Below, in pieces: positions 40,762 through 51,226 of a stretch of DNA of 64,000 bases. The position numbers and the translations under genes are program-made. Origin of the DNA: Bacteroidia bacterium (GTDB lineage Bacteria; Bacteroidota; Bacteroidia; Bacteroidales; UBA932); the NCBI GenBank assembly GCA_021153285.1, contig JAGKTT010000004.1, forward strand, positions 1-64,000, in the 5' to 3' direction. How positions within the stretch are numbered: position 1 is the stretch's first letter; each line of letters starts with the position of its first letter. The notes beneath the pieces were generated by a model, which was not told the origin of the DNA, ran no database searches, and saw only the letters and a list, made by a program, of their open reading frames with translations.

Positions 40762-40886
40762 TTCACTACTATTTTTACGTCTATCCTTAAAAGTTAACAC
40801 CTTGATTACCAATGGTGTATATTTTGGGTATGTACTCAAATCACTACTAATTGGCTACCGTTCCTTTGATTTTGTCTGCACATTTA

Positions 40887-40916
40887 GTTATTTTGTCTTC
40901 ATAATAACAAAATAAC
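40887..40916. promoter_or_regulatory. Inverted repeat upstream of susC, candidate regulator site
   Basis: GTTATTTTG and CAAAATAAC form perfect 9-bp arms around a 12-base spacer, ending 30 bases before the susC start. The left arm also contains TTATTTTG, close to a -7 element. Position and symmetry suit a site for the SusR-like protein. The 184-base gap holds no gene. Confidence 0.55.
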
Positions 40917-40945
40917 CAAATCATTAACAATAAACTCAATTCATT

Positions 40946-43900
40946 ATGCTAAAGCAGAACAGGACATTCGGAATCCGAATGTTTGCATTCATTTTAGGAA
41001 TGTTGCTGCCTTTGTGCGTATATGCGCAGAAAGTCAATGTAAGCGGAGTAGTGAAGGATGCCGTAGGTGGTGTTCCGGGAGCTTCCATCATTGAGAAAGG
41101 CACGACAAACGGAGCCATCGCAGATGTAGATGGACAGTTTACTCTTACTGTAGCTCCAGGTGCGGTACTTGAAGTATCCTGCATCGGCTATCTTTCAATG
41201 GAGGTTCCTGCAGGAAACGGAACTTCACGTATCGAAATCATCCTCAGTGAGGACACCGAGCTTCTCGAGGAAGTACTCGTCATCGGTTACGGTACCATCA
41301 GAAAGAGCGACCTCACTGGTGCTGTTTCAGCAGTAAACAGCAAGGATCTCAAAGACTCTCCGATGCCAAGTGTCGGACAGGCACTGCAGGGTAAGGTGGC
41401 CGGTGTGCAGATCATTGACTCAGGTTCACCGGGATCGAATGTGAACATCAAGATCCGTGGTCTTGGTTCTATCAATAACTGTGACCCTCTCGTGGTTATC
41501 GACGGTGTCCCTACCGACCTCGGTCTTAACGCCATCAATACAGCCGACATCGAGCGCATCGACGTTCTCAAGGATGCATCAGCAACTGCAATCTACGGTT
41601 CACGTGGTGCGAACGGTGTGGTAATGGTGACTACAAAGCGTGGTAAGTCCGGTGACAGCAAGATCTCGGTGTCTGCGAACGCTTCTTTCCAGAATCCTAC
41701 AAATGTTCCTCAGATGCTTAATGCAGCCCAGTATGCACAGCTCAGCAACGAGATGATGATCAACAGCGGCAGAAACGCTAACCCTGACTGGGTGGATCCT
41801 TCAGTTCTGGGTGCTGGTACAGACTGGCTCGGAGAGCTTCTCGGAACAGGTGTGATGCAGAACTACTCTGTGAGCTATTCTGGTGGAAACGATAAGTCAA
41901 GCTACTATATGTCAGCAGGTTTTGTAGATCAGACAGGTGTTGTGAAGAATACAAACTATAACCGTTTCACTCTTCAGAGCAACACTGATACCCAGCTCCG
42001 CAACTGGCTCAAGATCTCAAGCAACATCACCTTCAGCACAGATAACAAGGACAATGGAAGCTACAGCATCGGAAATACAATGAACGCCCTTCCTGTTCTT
42101 TCTGTAAAGGATGAGGATGGCGAGTGGTCAGGCCCTACCGGCAACGCAGAGTGGTTCGGCAGCGTCCGTAACCCTATCGGAACTACATATATGAACAAGT
42201 CTCAGACTCAGGGTTACAATATCCTTGCAAACTTTACCGGTGAGATCAAGTTCACAAAGTGGCTCAAGTTCAGAAGCACATTCGGATATGACGCCAAGTT
42301 CTGGTACACAGACAGCTTCACTCCGAAATATGCCTGGAAACCTACCCCGGTAGAACAGAGCACACGCTACAGAAGCAACAACAAGTCATTCACATATCTC
42401 TGGGATAACTACTTCCTCTTTGACCATACATTCGCGAAGAAGCACAATGTGTCATTGATGGCTGGTACATCAGCTCAGTGGAACAAGTATGACTATATGA
42501 GCGGTGAGAAGGCAGACTTCCTCTTTGACAGCGTAAACCAGATGAATAACGGTCAGACAATGAAGGACATCAGCGGAAGTATGAGCGAGTGGTCGCTCTT
42601 CTCTGTAATGGCTCGTGCAAACTACTCTTATGCAGACCGTTATCTCATTACAGCAACAGTCCGTCACGACGGTTCAAGCCGTTTCGGAAAGAATAACCGC
42701 TGGGGTACATTCCCTTCAGTATCAGCTGCGTGGCGTCCATCCAAAGAGTCTTGGTTCCCACAGAGTGCTGCAGTGAATGACCTTAAGGTACGTGCAGGTT
42801 ATGGTGTGACAGGTAGCCAGGCAAGTGTTTCGAACTACGGTTACCTCGCTGTATACAACACAGGTGTATATCCGCTCGGATCAGCACTTAACGGAACAGG
42901 TCTTCCTACCCTCTATTCTGCAACTCTCGCAAACCCTTCAATCCACTGGGAGGAGATCGCGCAGACAAATATTGGAGTCGACATTGCATTCCTTGACTCG
43001 CGCATCGAACTCTCTGTAGACGGCTATATCAAGAATACAAACGATATGCTCGTAAAGGCTGCGGTTCCTATCACTTCAGGATTCGAGGATACTGGTACAA
43101 CTTACGCCAATGCCGGTAAGGTACGCAACCAGGGTGTCGAGATGCAGCTCCATACTATAAACTTTGCGGGTGAGTTCAGCTGGGAGACAGACCTCTCCGC
43201 TACCTATAATACCAATAAGATCGTCGACCTCAACAGTGATGTTCCTTATTATATCAACCAGGTGAACAACTCTTATGTGACAATGCTTCAGAAGGGTTAT
43301 CCTATCAATGTATTCTACGGATATGTTACAGACGGTCTTTTCCAGAATGAGACAGATGTAGAGAATCACGCTTTCCAGCCTGGTGCAGCTCCTGGTGACA
43401 TTCGTTATCGTGACCTCAACAACGACGGTGTAATCAACGAGGAAGACCGTACAGTGATCGGAAACCCTAATCCGACCTGGCTCTTCTCGATGAACAACCG
43501 CTTCGAGTGGAAGGGACTTGAGCTTTCTGTATATCTCCAGGGAGTGGCAGGAAACTCTATCTACAACGCAAACAACATCGAGAACACAGGTATGGCTGCG
43601 GCTATGAACCAGACTACAGCTGTCCTTGGAAGATGGACAGGTGAGGGTACAAGCAACTTTATGCCACGTGCCGTTTACGCTGACCCTAACCAGAACTGCC
43701 GTGTATCTGACAGATTCGTCGAGAACGGTTCTTACCTCCGCGTGAAGAACATCACTCTTGCATACTCATTCCCTTCAAGACTCCTTGAGAAGATTCATCT
43801 CCAGGGCCTCCGTCTTGCTTTCGTATGCGAGAATGTAGCCACTATCTCAAAGTATTCAGGATTTGACCCTGAGGTTTCGATCAATGGTATCGATGCTTCG

Positions 43901-43951
43901 CGTTATCCAATCCCTCGTACATACAGCGTAGGACTGAACATTAACTTCTAA
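40946..43951 (+). CDS. susC-like: SusC-like TonB-dependent glycan transporter
   Basis: The protein has 1001 residues. A signal peptide (ending YAQKVN) is followed by a carboxypeptidase-like domain (about 30-105, VPGASIIEKGTTNGAIADVD). A TonB box-like and plug region comes next (about 108-230: EEVLVIGYGTIRKSDLTGAV, LQGKVAGVQIIDSGSPGSNV, IRGLGSINNCDPLVVIDGVP, AIYGSRGANGVVMVTTKRGK), then a barrel ending in TYSVGLNINF. SusC and SusD form a lidded pore that imports oligosaccharides across the outer membrane. It is first in the rightward PUL operon. By synteny with the B. thetaiotaomicron locus, the expected substrate is alpha-1,6-glucan (dextran). Confidence 0.95.
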   Translation: MLKQNRTFGIRMFAFILGMLLPLCVYAQKVNVSGVVKDAVGGVPGASIIEKGTTNGAIADVDGQFTLTVAPGAVLEVSCIGYLSMEVPAGNGTSRIEIILSEDTELLEEVLVIGYGTIRKSDLTGAVSAVNSKDLKDSPMPSVGQALQGKVAGVQIIDSGSPGSNVNIKIRGLGSINNCDPLVVIDGVPTDLGLNAINTADIERIDVLKDASATAIYGSRGANGVVMVTTKRGKSGDSKISVSANASFQNPTNVPQMLNAAQYAQLSNEMMINSGRNANPDWVDPSVLGAGTDWLGELLGTGVMQNYSVSYSGGNDKSSYYMSAGFVDQTGVVKNTNYNRFTLQSNTDTQLRNWLKISSNITFSTDNKDNGSYSIGNTMNALPVLSVKDEDGEWSGPTGNAEWFGSVRNPIGTTYMNKSQTQGYNILANFTGEIKFTKWLKFRSTFGYDAKFWYTDSFTPKYAWKPTPVEQSTRYRSNNKSFTYLWDNYFLFDHTFAKKHNVSLMAGTSAQWNKYDYMSGEKADFLFDSVNQMNNGQTMKDISGSMSEWSLFSVMARANYSYADRYLITATVRHDGSSRFGKNNRWGTFPSVSAAWRPSKESWFPQSAAVNDLKVRAGYGVTGSQASVSNYGYLAVYNTGVYPLGSALNGTGLPTLYSATLANPSIHWEEIAQTNIGVDIAFLDSRIELSVDGYIKNTNDMLVKAAVPITSGFEDTGTTYANAGKVRNQGVEMQLHTINFAGEFSWETDLSATYNTNKIVDLNSDVPYYINQVNNSYVTMLQKGYPINVFYGYVTDGLFQNETDVENHAFQPGAAPGDIRYRDLNNDGVINEEDRTVIGNPNPTWLFSMNNRFEWKGLELSVYLQGVAGNSIYNANNIENTGMAAAMNQTTAVLGRWTGEGTSNFMPRAVYADPNQNCRVSDRFVENGSYLRVKNITLAYSFPSRLLEKIHLQGLRLAFVCENVATISKYSGFDPEVSINGIDASRYPIPRTYSVGLNINF

Positions 43952-43965
43952 TCAGCCGTAGAACA

Positions 43966-45456
43966 ATGAAAAATACAATTAAATATACGATGATCTTGCT
44001 CGCAGCCGCTCTGATGGCTTCCTGCAGCGATTTTCTTGAGAAGAGGCCATACGACGCTGTCGATCCCGATATGGCTGTGACAGAGGATGTGGCTGTGGCG
44101 TTGACAAATGCCTGCTACAGTGCCTTGATGTCTTCAAACCTCTATAATATGCGTATGTGGAGTCTTGACATCATTGCCGGTAACTCTAATGTAGGTGCTG
44201 GCGGTGGTACAGACGGTCTTGAAACCATTCAGGCAGCTGACTTCATCACACAGTCAGACAATGCTATGGCGCTTTATATGTGGCGTTCACCTTGGCCGGG
44301 CATCGCACAGTGCAACATCGTAATCAGCAGCCTTAAGGATGCAGAGATCGACGAGTCTGTCAAGGCTCAGTGCCTTGGCGAGGCTTATTTCCTCCGTGCA
44401 CACTATTATTATATCCTTGTACGTCTTTACGGCAGCGTTCCTCTCCGTAAGGAACCTTACGACCCGAGCACATCAGCTCACATCGCACGTGCGACTCTTC
44501 AGGAGAACTACGATCTTATCATCGAGGACTGCCAGAAAGCGATCGAGCTCCTTCCATCAAAGGCAGAGTACACAGGTTCAGACCTTGGCCGTGCCTGCAA
44601 GGAGGCTGCAATGTGCCAGCTCGCTGATGTATATCTCACACTTGCTCCGAACAATAACGCGCTTTACGGCGAAGTCGTGACTCTTTGCGAGGACATAGCA
44701 AGCTACGGCTGGGATCTTTCTACCTGCGATTTCGCAGCTAACTTCGACGCTACCATCAATAATGGACCGGAGTCAATCTTTGAAGTCCAGTATTCAGGAA
44801 GCACAGAGTATGACTTCTGGGGTGGAAACTGTCAGAGCTCTTGGGCTTCTACATATATGGGTCCTCGTAACTCAGACTTCGTGGCAGGTTCCTGGGGATG
44901 GAATCAGCCTACTGCGGAGTTTATGAGCCAGTGGGAAGAGGGTGACCTCAGAAAGGATATCACTGTATTCTATGAGGGATGTCCGGATTTCGACGGCAAG
45001 GTCTACAAGAAGACTTTCTCAAATACAGGTTACAATGTACGTAAGTTCTTAGTTTCTAAGTCTGTGTCTCCAGAGTACAATACAAACCCTGCTAATTGGA
45101 TTGTCTATCGTTATGCAGACGTTCTTCTCAAGAAGGCAGAGGCTCTCAATGAGATGGGCCAGACCGCTTCGGCAGAGACTCCTCTCAATATCGTCCGCAG
45201 ACGTGCAGGCCTTCCTGCAGTGAGCGGTCTTTCGCAGGAGGCAATGCGTGAGAAGATCATCCACGAGCGCCGTATGGAGCTTGCATTCGAGGGACATCGC
45301 TGGTTCGATATGATCCGTATCAACAACGGACAGTATGCCATCGACTTCCTCCATTCTATCGGAAAGACAAATGCAAACCTCAACCGTCTGATCTTCCCTA
45401 TCCCTCAGACCGAGAGAGATGCCAACCCGCTCATCGAGCAGAATCCTGGATACTAA
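43966..45456 (+). CDS. susD-like: SusD-like glycan-binding lipoprotein
   Basis: The protein has 496 residues. The lipoprotein signal (LAAALMASCSDFLEKRP) opens the usual SusD pattern: CNIVISSLKDAEIDESVKAQ, AYFLRAHYYYILVRLYGSVP, ATLQENYDLIIEDCQKAIEL, ACKEAAMCQLADVYLTLAPN, LRKDITVFYEGC, then RYADVLLKKAEALNEMGQ and HERRMELAFEGHRWFDMIRI near the end. It caps the SusC pore and binds glycan at the surface. It lies 14 bases after susC. Confidence 0.95.
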   Translation: MKNTIKYTMILLAAALMASCSDFLEKRPYDAVDPDMAVTEDVAVALTNACYSALMSSNLYNMRMWSLDIIAGNSNVGAGGGTDGLETIQAADFITQSDNAMALYMWRSPWPGIAQCNIVISSLKDAEIDESVKAQCLGEAYFLRAHYYYILVRLYGSVPLRKEPYDPSTSAHIARATLQENYDLIIEDCQKAIELLPSKAEYTGSDLGRACKEAAMCQLADVYLTLAPNNNALYGEVVTLCEDIASYGWDLSTCDFAANFDATINNGPESIFEVQYSGSTEYDFWGGNCQSSWASTYMGPRNSDFVAGSWGWNQPTAEFMSQWEEGDLRKDITVFYEGCPDFDGKVYKKTFSNTGYNVRKFLVSKSVSPEYNTNPANWIVYRYADVLLKKAEALNEMGQTASAETPLNIVRRRAGLPAVSGLSQEAMREKIIHERRMELAFEGHRWFDMIRINNGQYAIDFLHSIGKTNANLNRLIFPIPQTERDANPLIEQNPGY

Positions 45457-45477
45457 TAGAAAAGATTATATACAAGT

Positions 45478-46977
45478 ATGAAGAAAACAATATTGAAATT
45501 GGCTTCAATCATCTTCGGATGCGCGGCACTTGCGTCTTGCGTGGATGACAATTATATGGAGCTTGACAAGGGACACGACGAGCTGACTCTTTCGGTCAAT
45601 GCGTCTGAGTTTGTCCTCAATGAGGCAGAGCACGGTGCTGACGCCCTTGCCCTTACCTGGACTACTGGTACCAACTTCGGTACAGGCAACAAGATCTACT
45701 ACACTCTCGAGATAGCTAAGGCAGGAACAGATTTCGCCGCACCATATGTTGTGATTGACAATAAGATCCAGACCTATTCCTTCAAGGCTACTGTAGAGAA
45801 GCTCAATAATGCTATAAGATCATTCTTCGGTGAGGCTGAGGAAACTTTCGCCCTTGAGGCAAGAGTCATAGCTGTCGTACCGGAGAGAGAGGAGGTGCAG
45901 GAAAGCGTGGTGTCCTTCAGTGTCACTACCTACAAGCCTGTAGCATCTGTTCTCTACATTATAGGTGATGCGACCAAGACCGGATGGTCTCTTGATGCAA
46001 TGGAGGAAATGAAGAAAGTGGATAACGGTATATTCACCTGGACAGGAAGTCTCTCTGCCGGCAAGTCATTCAAGTTTATGACTACAAGAGCTGACTGGGT
46101 ACCTTCATACAACAAGGCTCCTGAGGAAGGCAAGCTTGTTTACCGTGCTACATACGATGATCCGGATGAGACATTCTCTGTAGCGGAAACAGGTAACTAT
46201 CAGGTGGATGTAAACCTCTTCGACCTGACTGTAAGCATCAAGCCAAGTGCATCAGAGAGTCCGCTCTTCGACAGTATGTATCTCATCGGTAATATGACAA
46301 GCTGGAGTTTCGAGCCACTCACAGTGGACCCAGTGGATCCATTCCTCTTCCGTATGGGCCGATTCTTCGACAAGGGTGGTGACTTCAAGTTCGCTACTAC
46401 AAACGGAAGTTGGGAGAACAACTTCAAGGCTCCTTATGCAAATGCTCCTTATACTGAGAGCAGTACTGTATTCGTCAGTGGATTCGACCCTGATAACAAG
46501 TGGACTCTCCAGGATTCTGAGATAAACAAGGCATACAAGATCTGCTTCGATATCAGAAACGGTAGAGAGCGTATGCTTATGGCTGAGTTCGTGCCTTATG
46601 AAATGATCTACCTCATCGGTAGCGCATCGCCTGCTGGCTGGACCCTTAACAATGCAACTCCTATGAAGGCAGGTTCAGATGCATACACATTCACTTGGGA
46701 GGGTCATCTCAATGAGGGTGAGCTCAAGTTCACTTGCGACAAGAAGTCTGACTGGATGGGTGCCTGGTTTATGGCTACCGAGGCAGGAAAGACTCCTACA
46801 GGTGAGACAGAGAAGATCCTCTTCGTGGACAAGTCAAGCGACTGGTGCAATGCTCAGTATCTTGATGTAAATGTGGGTGACGGCGGCTTCGACCAGAAAT
46901 GGCAGATTTCCGAGGCCGGTACATACACCATCACTCTCAATCAGCTTAAGGAAACAGTATCTATCGTCAAGAAATAA
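45478..46977 (+). CDS. SusE/SusF-like surface starch-type binding lipoprotein
   Basis: The protein has 499 residues. The lipoprotein signal (GCAALASCVDDNYMEL) is followed by an N-terminal SusE-type Ig-like domain (about 30-155, DELTLSVNASEFVLNEAEHG). Three carbohydrate-binding modules each begin with a Y-L-I-G phrase: VLYIIGDATKTGWSLDAMEE near 158, MYLIGNMTSWSFEPLTVDPV near 265, and MIYLIGSASPAGWTLNNATP near 378. Three modules give a SusF-like count, while SusE has two. Conserved Trp residues are the likely sugar contacts. It holds polysaccharide at the cell surface for the neighbouring enzymes. Confidence 0.85.
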   Translation: MKKTILKLASIIFGCAALASCVDDNYMELDKGHDELTLSVNASEFVLNEAEHGADALALTWTTGTNFGTGNKIYYTLEIAKAGTDFAAPYVVIDNKIQTYSFKATVEKLNNAIRSFFGEAEETFALEARVIAVVPEREEVQESVVSFSVTTYKPVASVLYIIGDATKTGWSLDAMEEMKKVDNGIFTWTGSLSAGKSFKFMTTRADWVPSYNKAPEEGKLVYRATYDDPDETFSVAETGNYQVDVNLFDLTVSIKPSASESPLFDSMYLIGNMTSWSFEPLTVDPVDPFLFRMGRFFDKGGDFKFATTNGSWENNFKAPYANAPYTESSTVFVSGFDPDNKWTLQDSEINKAYKICFDIRNGRERMLMAEFVPYEMIYLIGSASPAGWTLNNATPMKAGSDAYTFTWEGHLNEGELKFTCDKKSDWMGAWFMATEAGKTPTGETEKILFVDKSSDWCNAQYLDVNVGDGGFDQKWQISEAGTYTITLNQLKETVSIVKK

Positions 46978-46979
46978 TT

Positions 46980-48776
46980 GTGAAAAGGTTATTATATCCG
47001 ATAGCCCTGGTAATTCTCGCTGTGTCCTGCGGAAAAGATCCGCAGGACAGCGAGATTCCTGGCATAAAGCCGGGACCTGGCGAAACAAACAGCGTGACTG
47101 AGGTGATTACCGTTCAGTCAGACATTACAGTAGACCTCAAGACAGACAAGGCAATCTATGCCCCTGGCGAGGAAGTCAAATTCACCGGTAATGTCCCATT
47201 AGATGCAAAGATCAGATACCGTCATATGGGAGAGACTATCCACGAGCACGCCGCCTCAGGCAACCAGTGGACCTGGACTGCTCCTTCCGCTGACGGACAG
47301 GGATATATGGTGGAGGTCTACCGCCAGAGAGATGAAAAGACTGATCTTGTGCTCGGAACCATTGCAGTAGATGTTTCAAGCGACTGGACAATGTTCCCTC
47401 GTTACGGTTTCGTGGGAGATTTCGGAAAAAACAAGCTTGACGCAGGTGTTATCGAGGCGGAAATGGAATTCCTTAACCGCTGCCACATCAACGGAGTGCA
47501 GTTCTATGACTGGCATAACAAGCACCATTGGCCACTCGGAGGTACAATGGAGAAGCTTGACGAGGTCTATAAGGACATTGCCAACCGTGATGTCTACAAT
47601 GCTGCCGTAAAGAAGTATATCGACGTGCAGCATAGCTATGGAATGAAGGCTATGTTCTATAACCTGGCATTCGGTGCTCTTGACGATGCCCGTGCAGACG
47701 GAGTCAAGGAAGAATGGAACCTATACAAGAAAGCAGGCCGTGAGGATCAGGATGCACATACTCTTCCCGGAAGCTGGAAGAGCAATATCTACCTTCTGAA
47801 TCCAGGCAATACCGAGTGGCAGAATTACCTTATCGAACGCAACAAAGAGGTATATCATCACCTTGATTTCGACGGATTCCATATCGACCAGCTCGGAAAC
47901 CGCGGCACTCGTTATGACTGGAACGGAAAGAAGGTGGACCTTCCTGTAGGATATGCATCATTCATCAATGCTATGAAGAAGGCCCATCCGGACAAGAGGC
48001 TGGTATTCAATGCGGTGTCAAGTTACGGATCGAACAGGATAGCTGAAACAGGCAATGTGGATTTCTGTTACAATGAGGTGTGGGGAGATGAAGACCAGTT
48101 CAAGGATCTCTACACCATCATCAAGACAAACGATATGAACAGCAACCATACTCTCAAGAGTATCTTTGCCGCCTATATGAACTATGAATGCAGCAACAGA
48201 GAGTTCAATATCCCTGGAGTACTCCTTACCGATGCGGTGATATTTGCCCTCGGTGGTGCTCATCTTGAACTCGGTGACCATATGCTCTGCCGTGAGTATT
48301 TCCCAAGCCAGGATGTCAAGATGAGTCCTGCCTTGAAGACACTGATCGTGCGTTATTATGACTTTATGACTGCATATCAGAATCTTCTCCGTGGAGAAAG
48401 CTCGAAGGCTGAGGTGCAGGTGGAAGTAGTGAGCACGGCTACCAGGAAGGTGCCTTTCAACAACTGGCCTCCAAAGGAAGCTTCTGTCACTACATATGCC
48501 AAGAAGATCGGTGGAAAGACCATCATCAACTTCTTGAACTTCAGAACAGTGGACAATCTCAGCTGGAGAGACCTCAAGGGCACCAGACCTGCTCCTGCAA
48601 AGGTCATCAAGTCACCTGTAAAGATCAAGTATGATGCAAAGGCGACCAAGGTGTGGGTGGCTTCACCTGACCAGCACGCAGGTGCGGCTCAGGAACTTGC
48701 CTTCACCCAGGAGAACGGATATATTTCAGTGACTCTTCCATCGCTTGAGTATTGGACAATGCTTGTAATAGAGTAA
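46980..48776 (+). CDS. GH66 dextranase-type glycoside hydrolase
   Basis: The protein has 598 residues and begins with GTG, two bases after the preceding stop; no ATG precedes the lipoprotein signal (ILAVSCGKDPQD). An Ig-like N-terminal domain (about 45-130) leads to the GH66 barrel: MFPRYGFVGDFGKN, GVQFYDWHNKHHWPLG, then LDFDGFHIDQLG with nucleophile D303 and VDFCYNEVWGDED with acid/base E366. A C-terminal beta domain closes it. GH66 cuts alpha-1,6-glucan internally. Its place between the SusE/F-like protein and GH31 repeats the known B. thetaiotaomicron dextran locus order. Confidence 0.9.
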   Translation: MKRLLYPIALVILAVSCGKDPQDSEIPGIKPGPGETNSVTEVITVQSDITVDLKTDKAIYAPGEEVKFTGNVPLDAKIRYRHMGETIHEHAASGNQWTWTAPSADGQGYMVEVYRQRDEKTDLVLGTIAVDVSSDWTMFPRYGFVGDFGKNKLDAGVIEAEMEFLNRCHINGVQFYDWHNKHHWPLGGTMEKLDEVYKDIANRDVYNAAVKKYIDVQHSYGMKAMFYNLAFGALDDARADGVKEEWNLYKKAGREDQDAHTLPGSWKSNIYLLNPGNTEWQNYLIERNKEVYHHLDFDGFHIDQLGNRGTRYDWNGKKVDLPVGYASFINAMKKAHPDKRLVFNAVSSYGSNRIAETGNVDFCYNEVWGDEDQFKDLYTIIKTNDMNSNHTLKSIFAAYMNYECSNREFNIPGVLLTDAVIFALGGAHLELGDHMLCREYFPSQDVKMSPALKTLIVRYYDFMTAYQNLLRGESSKAEVQVEVVSTATRKVPFNNWPPKEASVTTYAKKIGGKTIINFLNFRTVDNLSWRDLKGTRPAPAKVIKSPVKIKYDAKATKVWVASPDQHAGAAQELAFTQENGYISVTLPSLEYWTMLVIE

Positions 48777-48778
48777 TT

Positions 48779-51226
48779 ATGCGTAAAATTTTAACAATGA
48801 TTTTCTGTCTCATCGCTCCTATGCTTTATGCGGGCGATGTGACAGGAAATTGTCTTTCATACACGCAGGACGGACGCTGCGTCAACTTCTCTCTCGAAGA
48901 CGGTTCGGTAATTCAGTTGAGGCTCTGCAGCCCTTCCGTGGTGCGTGTCTGGTATTCTCCTGACGGGACATTGACCCGTAGCAACGAATCTTTTGCTGTG
49001 GTGAATGAAGATCTTGAGGGTATCGGCGAACTTATTGTCAATGAGCAGAATGCCTGCTATGAAATATTTACGGACAAGCTCCGTATCAGGGTGAACAAGA
49101 ACCCTTTCAACCTTCAGATCTTCGATAAGTGGCAGAAACTTCTTTTCAGCGATCATCTGGATAAAGGACATATAAGCGAAGGAACGAAGAAAATCGAGTA
49201 TAAGTCGCTTCGTCGTGACGAGCATTTCTTCGGACTTGGCGAAAAGACAGGCAAGTTGGACAGACGAGGCGAGAGCTACAAGATGTGGAACAGCGACAAG
49301 CCTTGCTACAGCACAGTCGAGGACCCTCTCTACAAGAGCATTCCGTTCTTTATGAGCAGCTACCGCTATGGTATCTTCCTTGACAATACTTACAAGACAG
49401 AGTTCAAGTTCGGAACGGAAAGCCGTGACTATTACAGTTTCGAGGCACCGAACGGAGAGATGATATATTACTTTATCTTCGGTAAGGATTATAAGGAGAT
49501 AATGACCCAGTATGTGGGCCTTACAGGCAAGCCTATTATGCCTCCGCGCTGGGCGATGGGCTTCGCTCAGTGCCGTGGACTTCTTACAAATGAGGATCTT
49601 ACATACGAGATTGCACACGGCTACCGTGAAAGGGGCATTCCTTGCGATATAATCTATCAGGATATAGGATGGACCCAGCATCTCCAGGACTTTGAGTGGA
49701 GAAAACCGAACTATCGCAACCCTCGCAAGATGCTTTCAGATCTGGACTCAATGGGATTCAAGGTGATTCTTTCGCAGGATCCTGTGATTTCACAGGCCAA
49801 TAAGAAACAATGGCGTGAGGCGGACAGTCTCGGTTATTTCGTGAAGGATGTGAACACAGGAAAGAGCTATGATATGCCTTGGCCTTGGGGCGGAAACTGC
49901 GGAGTGGTGGATTTCACTCTTCCTGAAGTTGCCGACTGGTGGGGAGCATATCAGCAGAAACCTCTCGACGATGGTGCAGCCGGATTCTGGACCGATATGG
50001 GTGAGCCGGCCTGGAGCAATGAAGAGTCTGTCGAGCGCCTTGTGATGAAGCATCATCTGGGAATGCACGATGAGATCCATAATGTCTATGGTCTTACCTG
50101 GGATAAGGTGGTGACAGAGCAGTTCAACAAGCGTAATCCGGACAAACGTATATTCCAGATGACCCGCGCTGCGTATGCCGGACTCCAAAGATATACCTTC
50201 GGATGGACCGGAGACAGCGGATGTGCAGATGATGTGAACAAGGGGTGGGCTCAGATGGCAAATCAAATTCCGGTACTTCTTTCTGCCGGACTGGGCGTGA
50301 TACCGTTTACAACTACCGATATATCAGGATATTGTGGAGATATCAAGGATTATCCGGCAATGGCCGAGCTCTATACACGCTGGCTTCAGTTGGGCGCATT
50401 CAACCCTCTCAGCCGTATTCACCACGAGGGTAACAATGCAGTCGAGCCTTGGCTCTTCGGTGCAGAGGCCGAGAAGAATGCAAAGGCTGCAATCGAACTT
50501 AAATATACCCTTCTTCCATATATCTATACCTATGCCCGTGAGGCTCACGACCTGGGACTTCCTGTTATGCGTCCTATGGTAATGGAGTTCCCGATGGACG
50601 CCGAGACATATGATCTGGATGCACAGTTTATGTTCGGAGAAGAGATTCTGGTGGCTCCGGTAGTGAAGAAGAGTGCACGTACCAAGAATCTCTATCTTCC
50701 TGAAGGATTGTGGATCGACTTCAATGACAAGAAGACAGAATATACCGGCGAGCAGTGGCTTACAGTGGATGCCCCATTGAACTTTATCCCTATGTTCGTC
50801 CGCAAGGGAAGCATCATTCCGCGTATGCCGGTAATGAACTACACACGTGAGCGTAGGGTATATCCTGTGACATTCGAGATCTTCCCTGCCATTGAAGGAG
50901 AGAAAGCAGAATTTTCACTTTATGAAGATGATGGAGAAAATCTTGGCTATCTTCGCGGAGAATATCTCCGTACTCCGGTTTCCTGCGCTACTTCTGCCCA
51001 AGGGTATGAGATCGAGATAGGGGATAGGGAAGGAAGCGTCTATAAGATCGAGGGTAAAAGAGAATTCATTTTCAGGATATACACTGACAGACTTCCTAAG
51101 ACAGTGCTTCTGGACGGAGTGAAGGCTAAGAAAGGCAAGGCCTGGACTGCGGACAAGAAGGGAGGAATCTGTGAATTCTATATCGAAGATGACGGAAAGA
51201 AACATAATGTAAAATTTATATTCTAA
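48779..51226 (+). CDS. GH31 alpha-glucosidase
   Basis: I start the protein at MRKILTMIFCLIAPMLYAGD (815 residues), a signal peptide, two bases after the GH66 stop. The N-terminal GH31 beta domain (HFFGLGEKTGKLDRRGESY) is followed by the barrel: IIYQDIGWTQH, GFWTDMGEPAWSN with nucleophile D406, FGWTGDSG with acid/base D479, and GAFNPLSRIHHEGN. The C-terminal part has the DUF5110-like sandwich (FSLYEDDGENLGYLRGEYL). It releases glucose from the oligosaccharides produced by GH66, in the periplasm. The stop shares one base with the next start (TAATG). Confidence 0.95.
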   Translation: MRKILTMIFCLIAPMLYAGDVTGNCLSYTQDGRCVNFSLEDGSVIQLRLCSPSVVRVWYSPDGTLTRSNESFAVVNEDLEGIGELIVNEQNACYEIFTDKLRIRVNKNPFNLQIFDKWQKLLFSDHLDKGHISEGTKKIEYKSLRRDEHFFGLGEKTGKLDRRGESYKMWNSDKPCYSTVEDPLYKSIPFFMSSYRYGIFLDNTYKTEFKFGTESRDYYSFEAPNGEMIYYFIFGKDYKEIMTQYVGLTGKPIMPPRWAMGFAQCRGLLTNEDLTYEIAHGYRERGIPCDIIYQDIGWTQHLQDFEWRKPNYRNPRKMLSDLDSMGFKVILSQDPVISQANKKQWREADSLGYFVKDVNTGKSYDMPWPWGGNCGVVDFTLPEVADWWGAYQQKPLDDGAAGFWTDMGEPAWSNEESVERLVMKHHLGMHDEIHNVYGLTWDKVVTEQFNKRNPDKRIFQMTRAAYAGLQRYTFGWTGDSGCADDVNKGWAQMANQIPVLLSAGLGVIPFTTTDISGYCGDIKDYPAMAELYTRWLQLGAFNPLSRIHHEGNNAVEPWLFGAEAEKNAKAAIELKYTLLPYIYTYAREAHDLGLPVMRPMVMEFPMDAETYDLDAQFMFGEEILVAPVVKKSARTKNLYLPEGLWIDFNDKKTEYTGEQWLTVDAPLNFIPMFVRKGSIIPRMPVMNYTRERRVYPVTFEIFPAIEGEKAEFSLYEDDGENLGYLRGEYLRTPVSCATSAQGYEIEIGDREGSVYKIEGKREFIFRIYTDRLPKTVLLDGVKAKKGKAWTADKKGGICEFYIEDDGKKHNVKFIF

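Noticed and set aside
48752..48778. Upstream start for GH31
   Set aside because: It would overlap the GH66 stop region and place nine residues before a good signal peptide. The ATG at 48779 fits the usual short operon gap.
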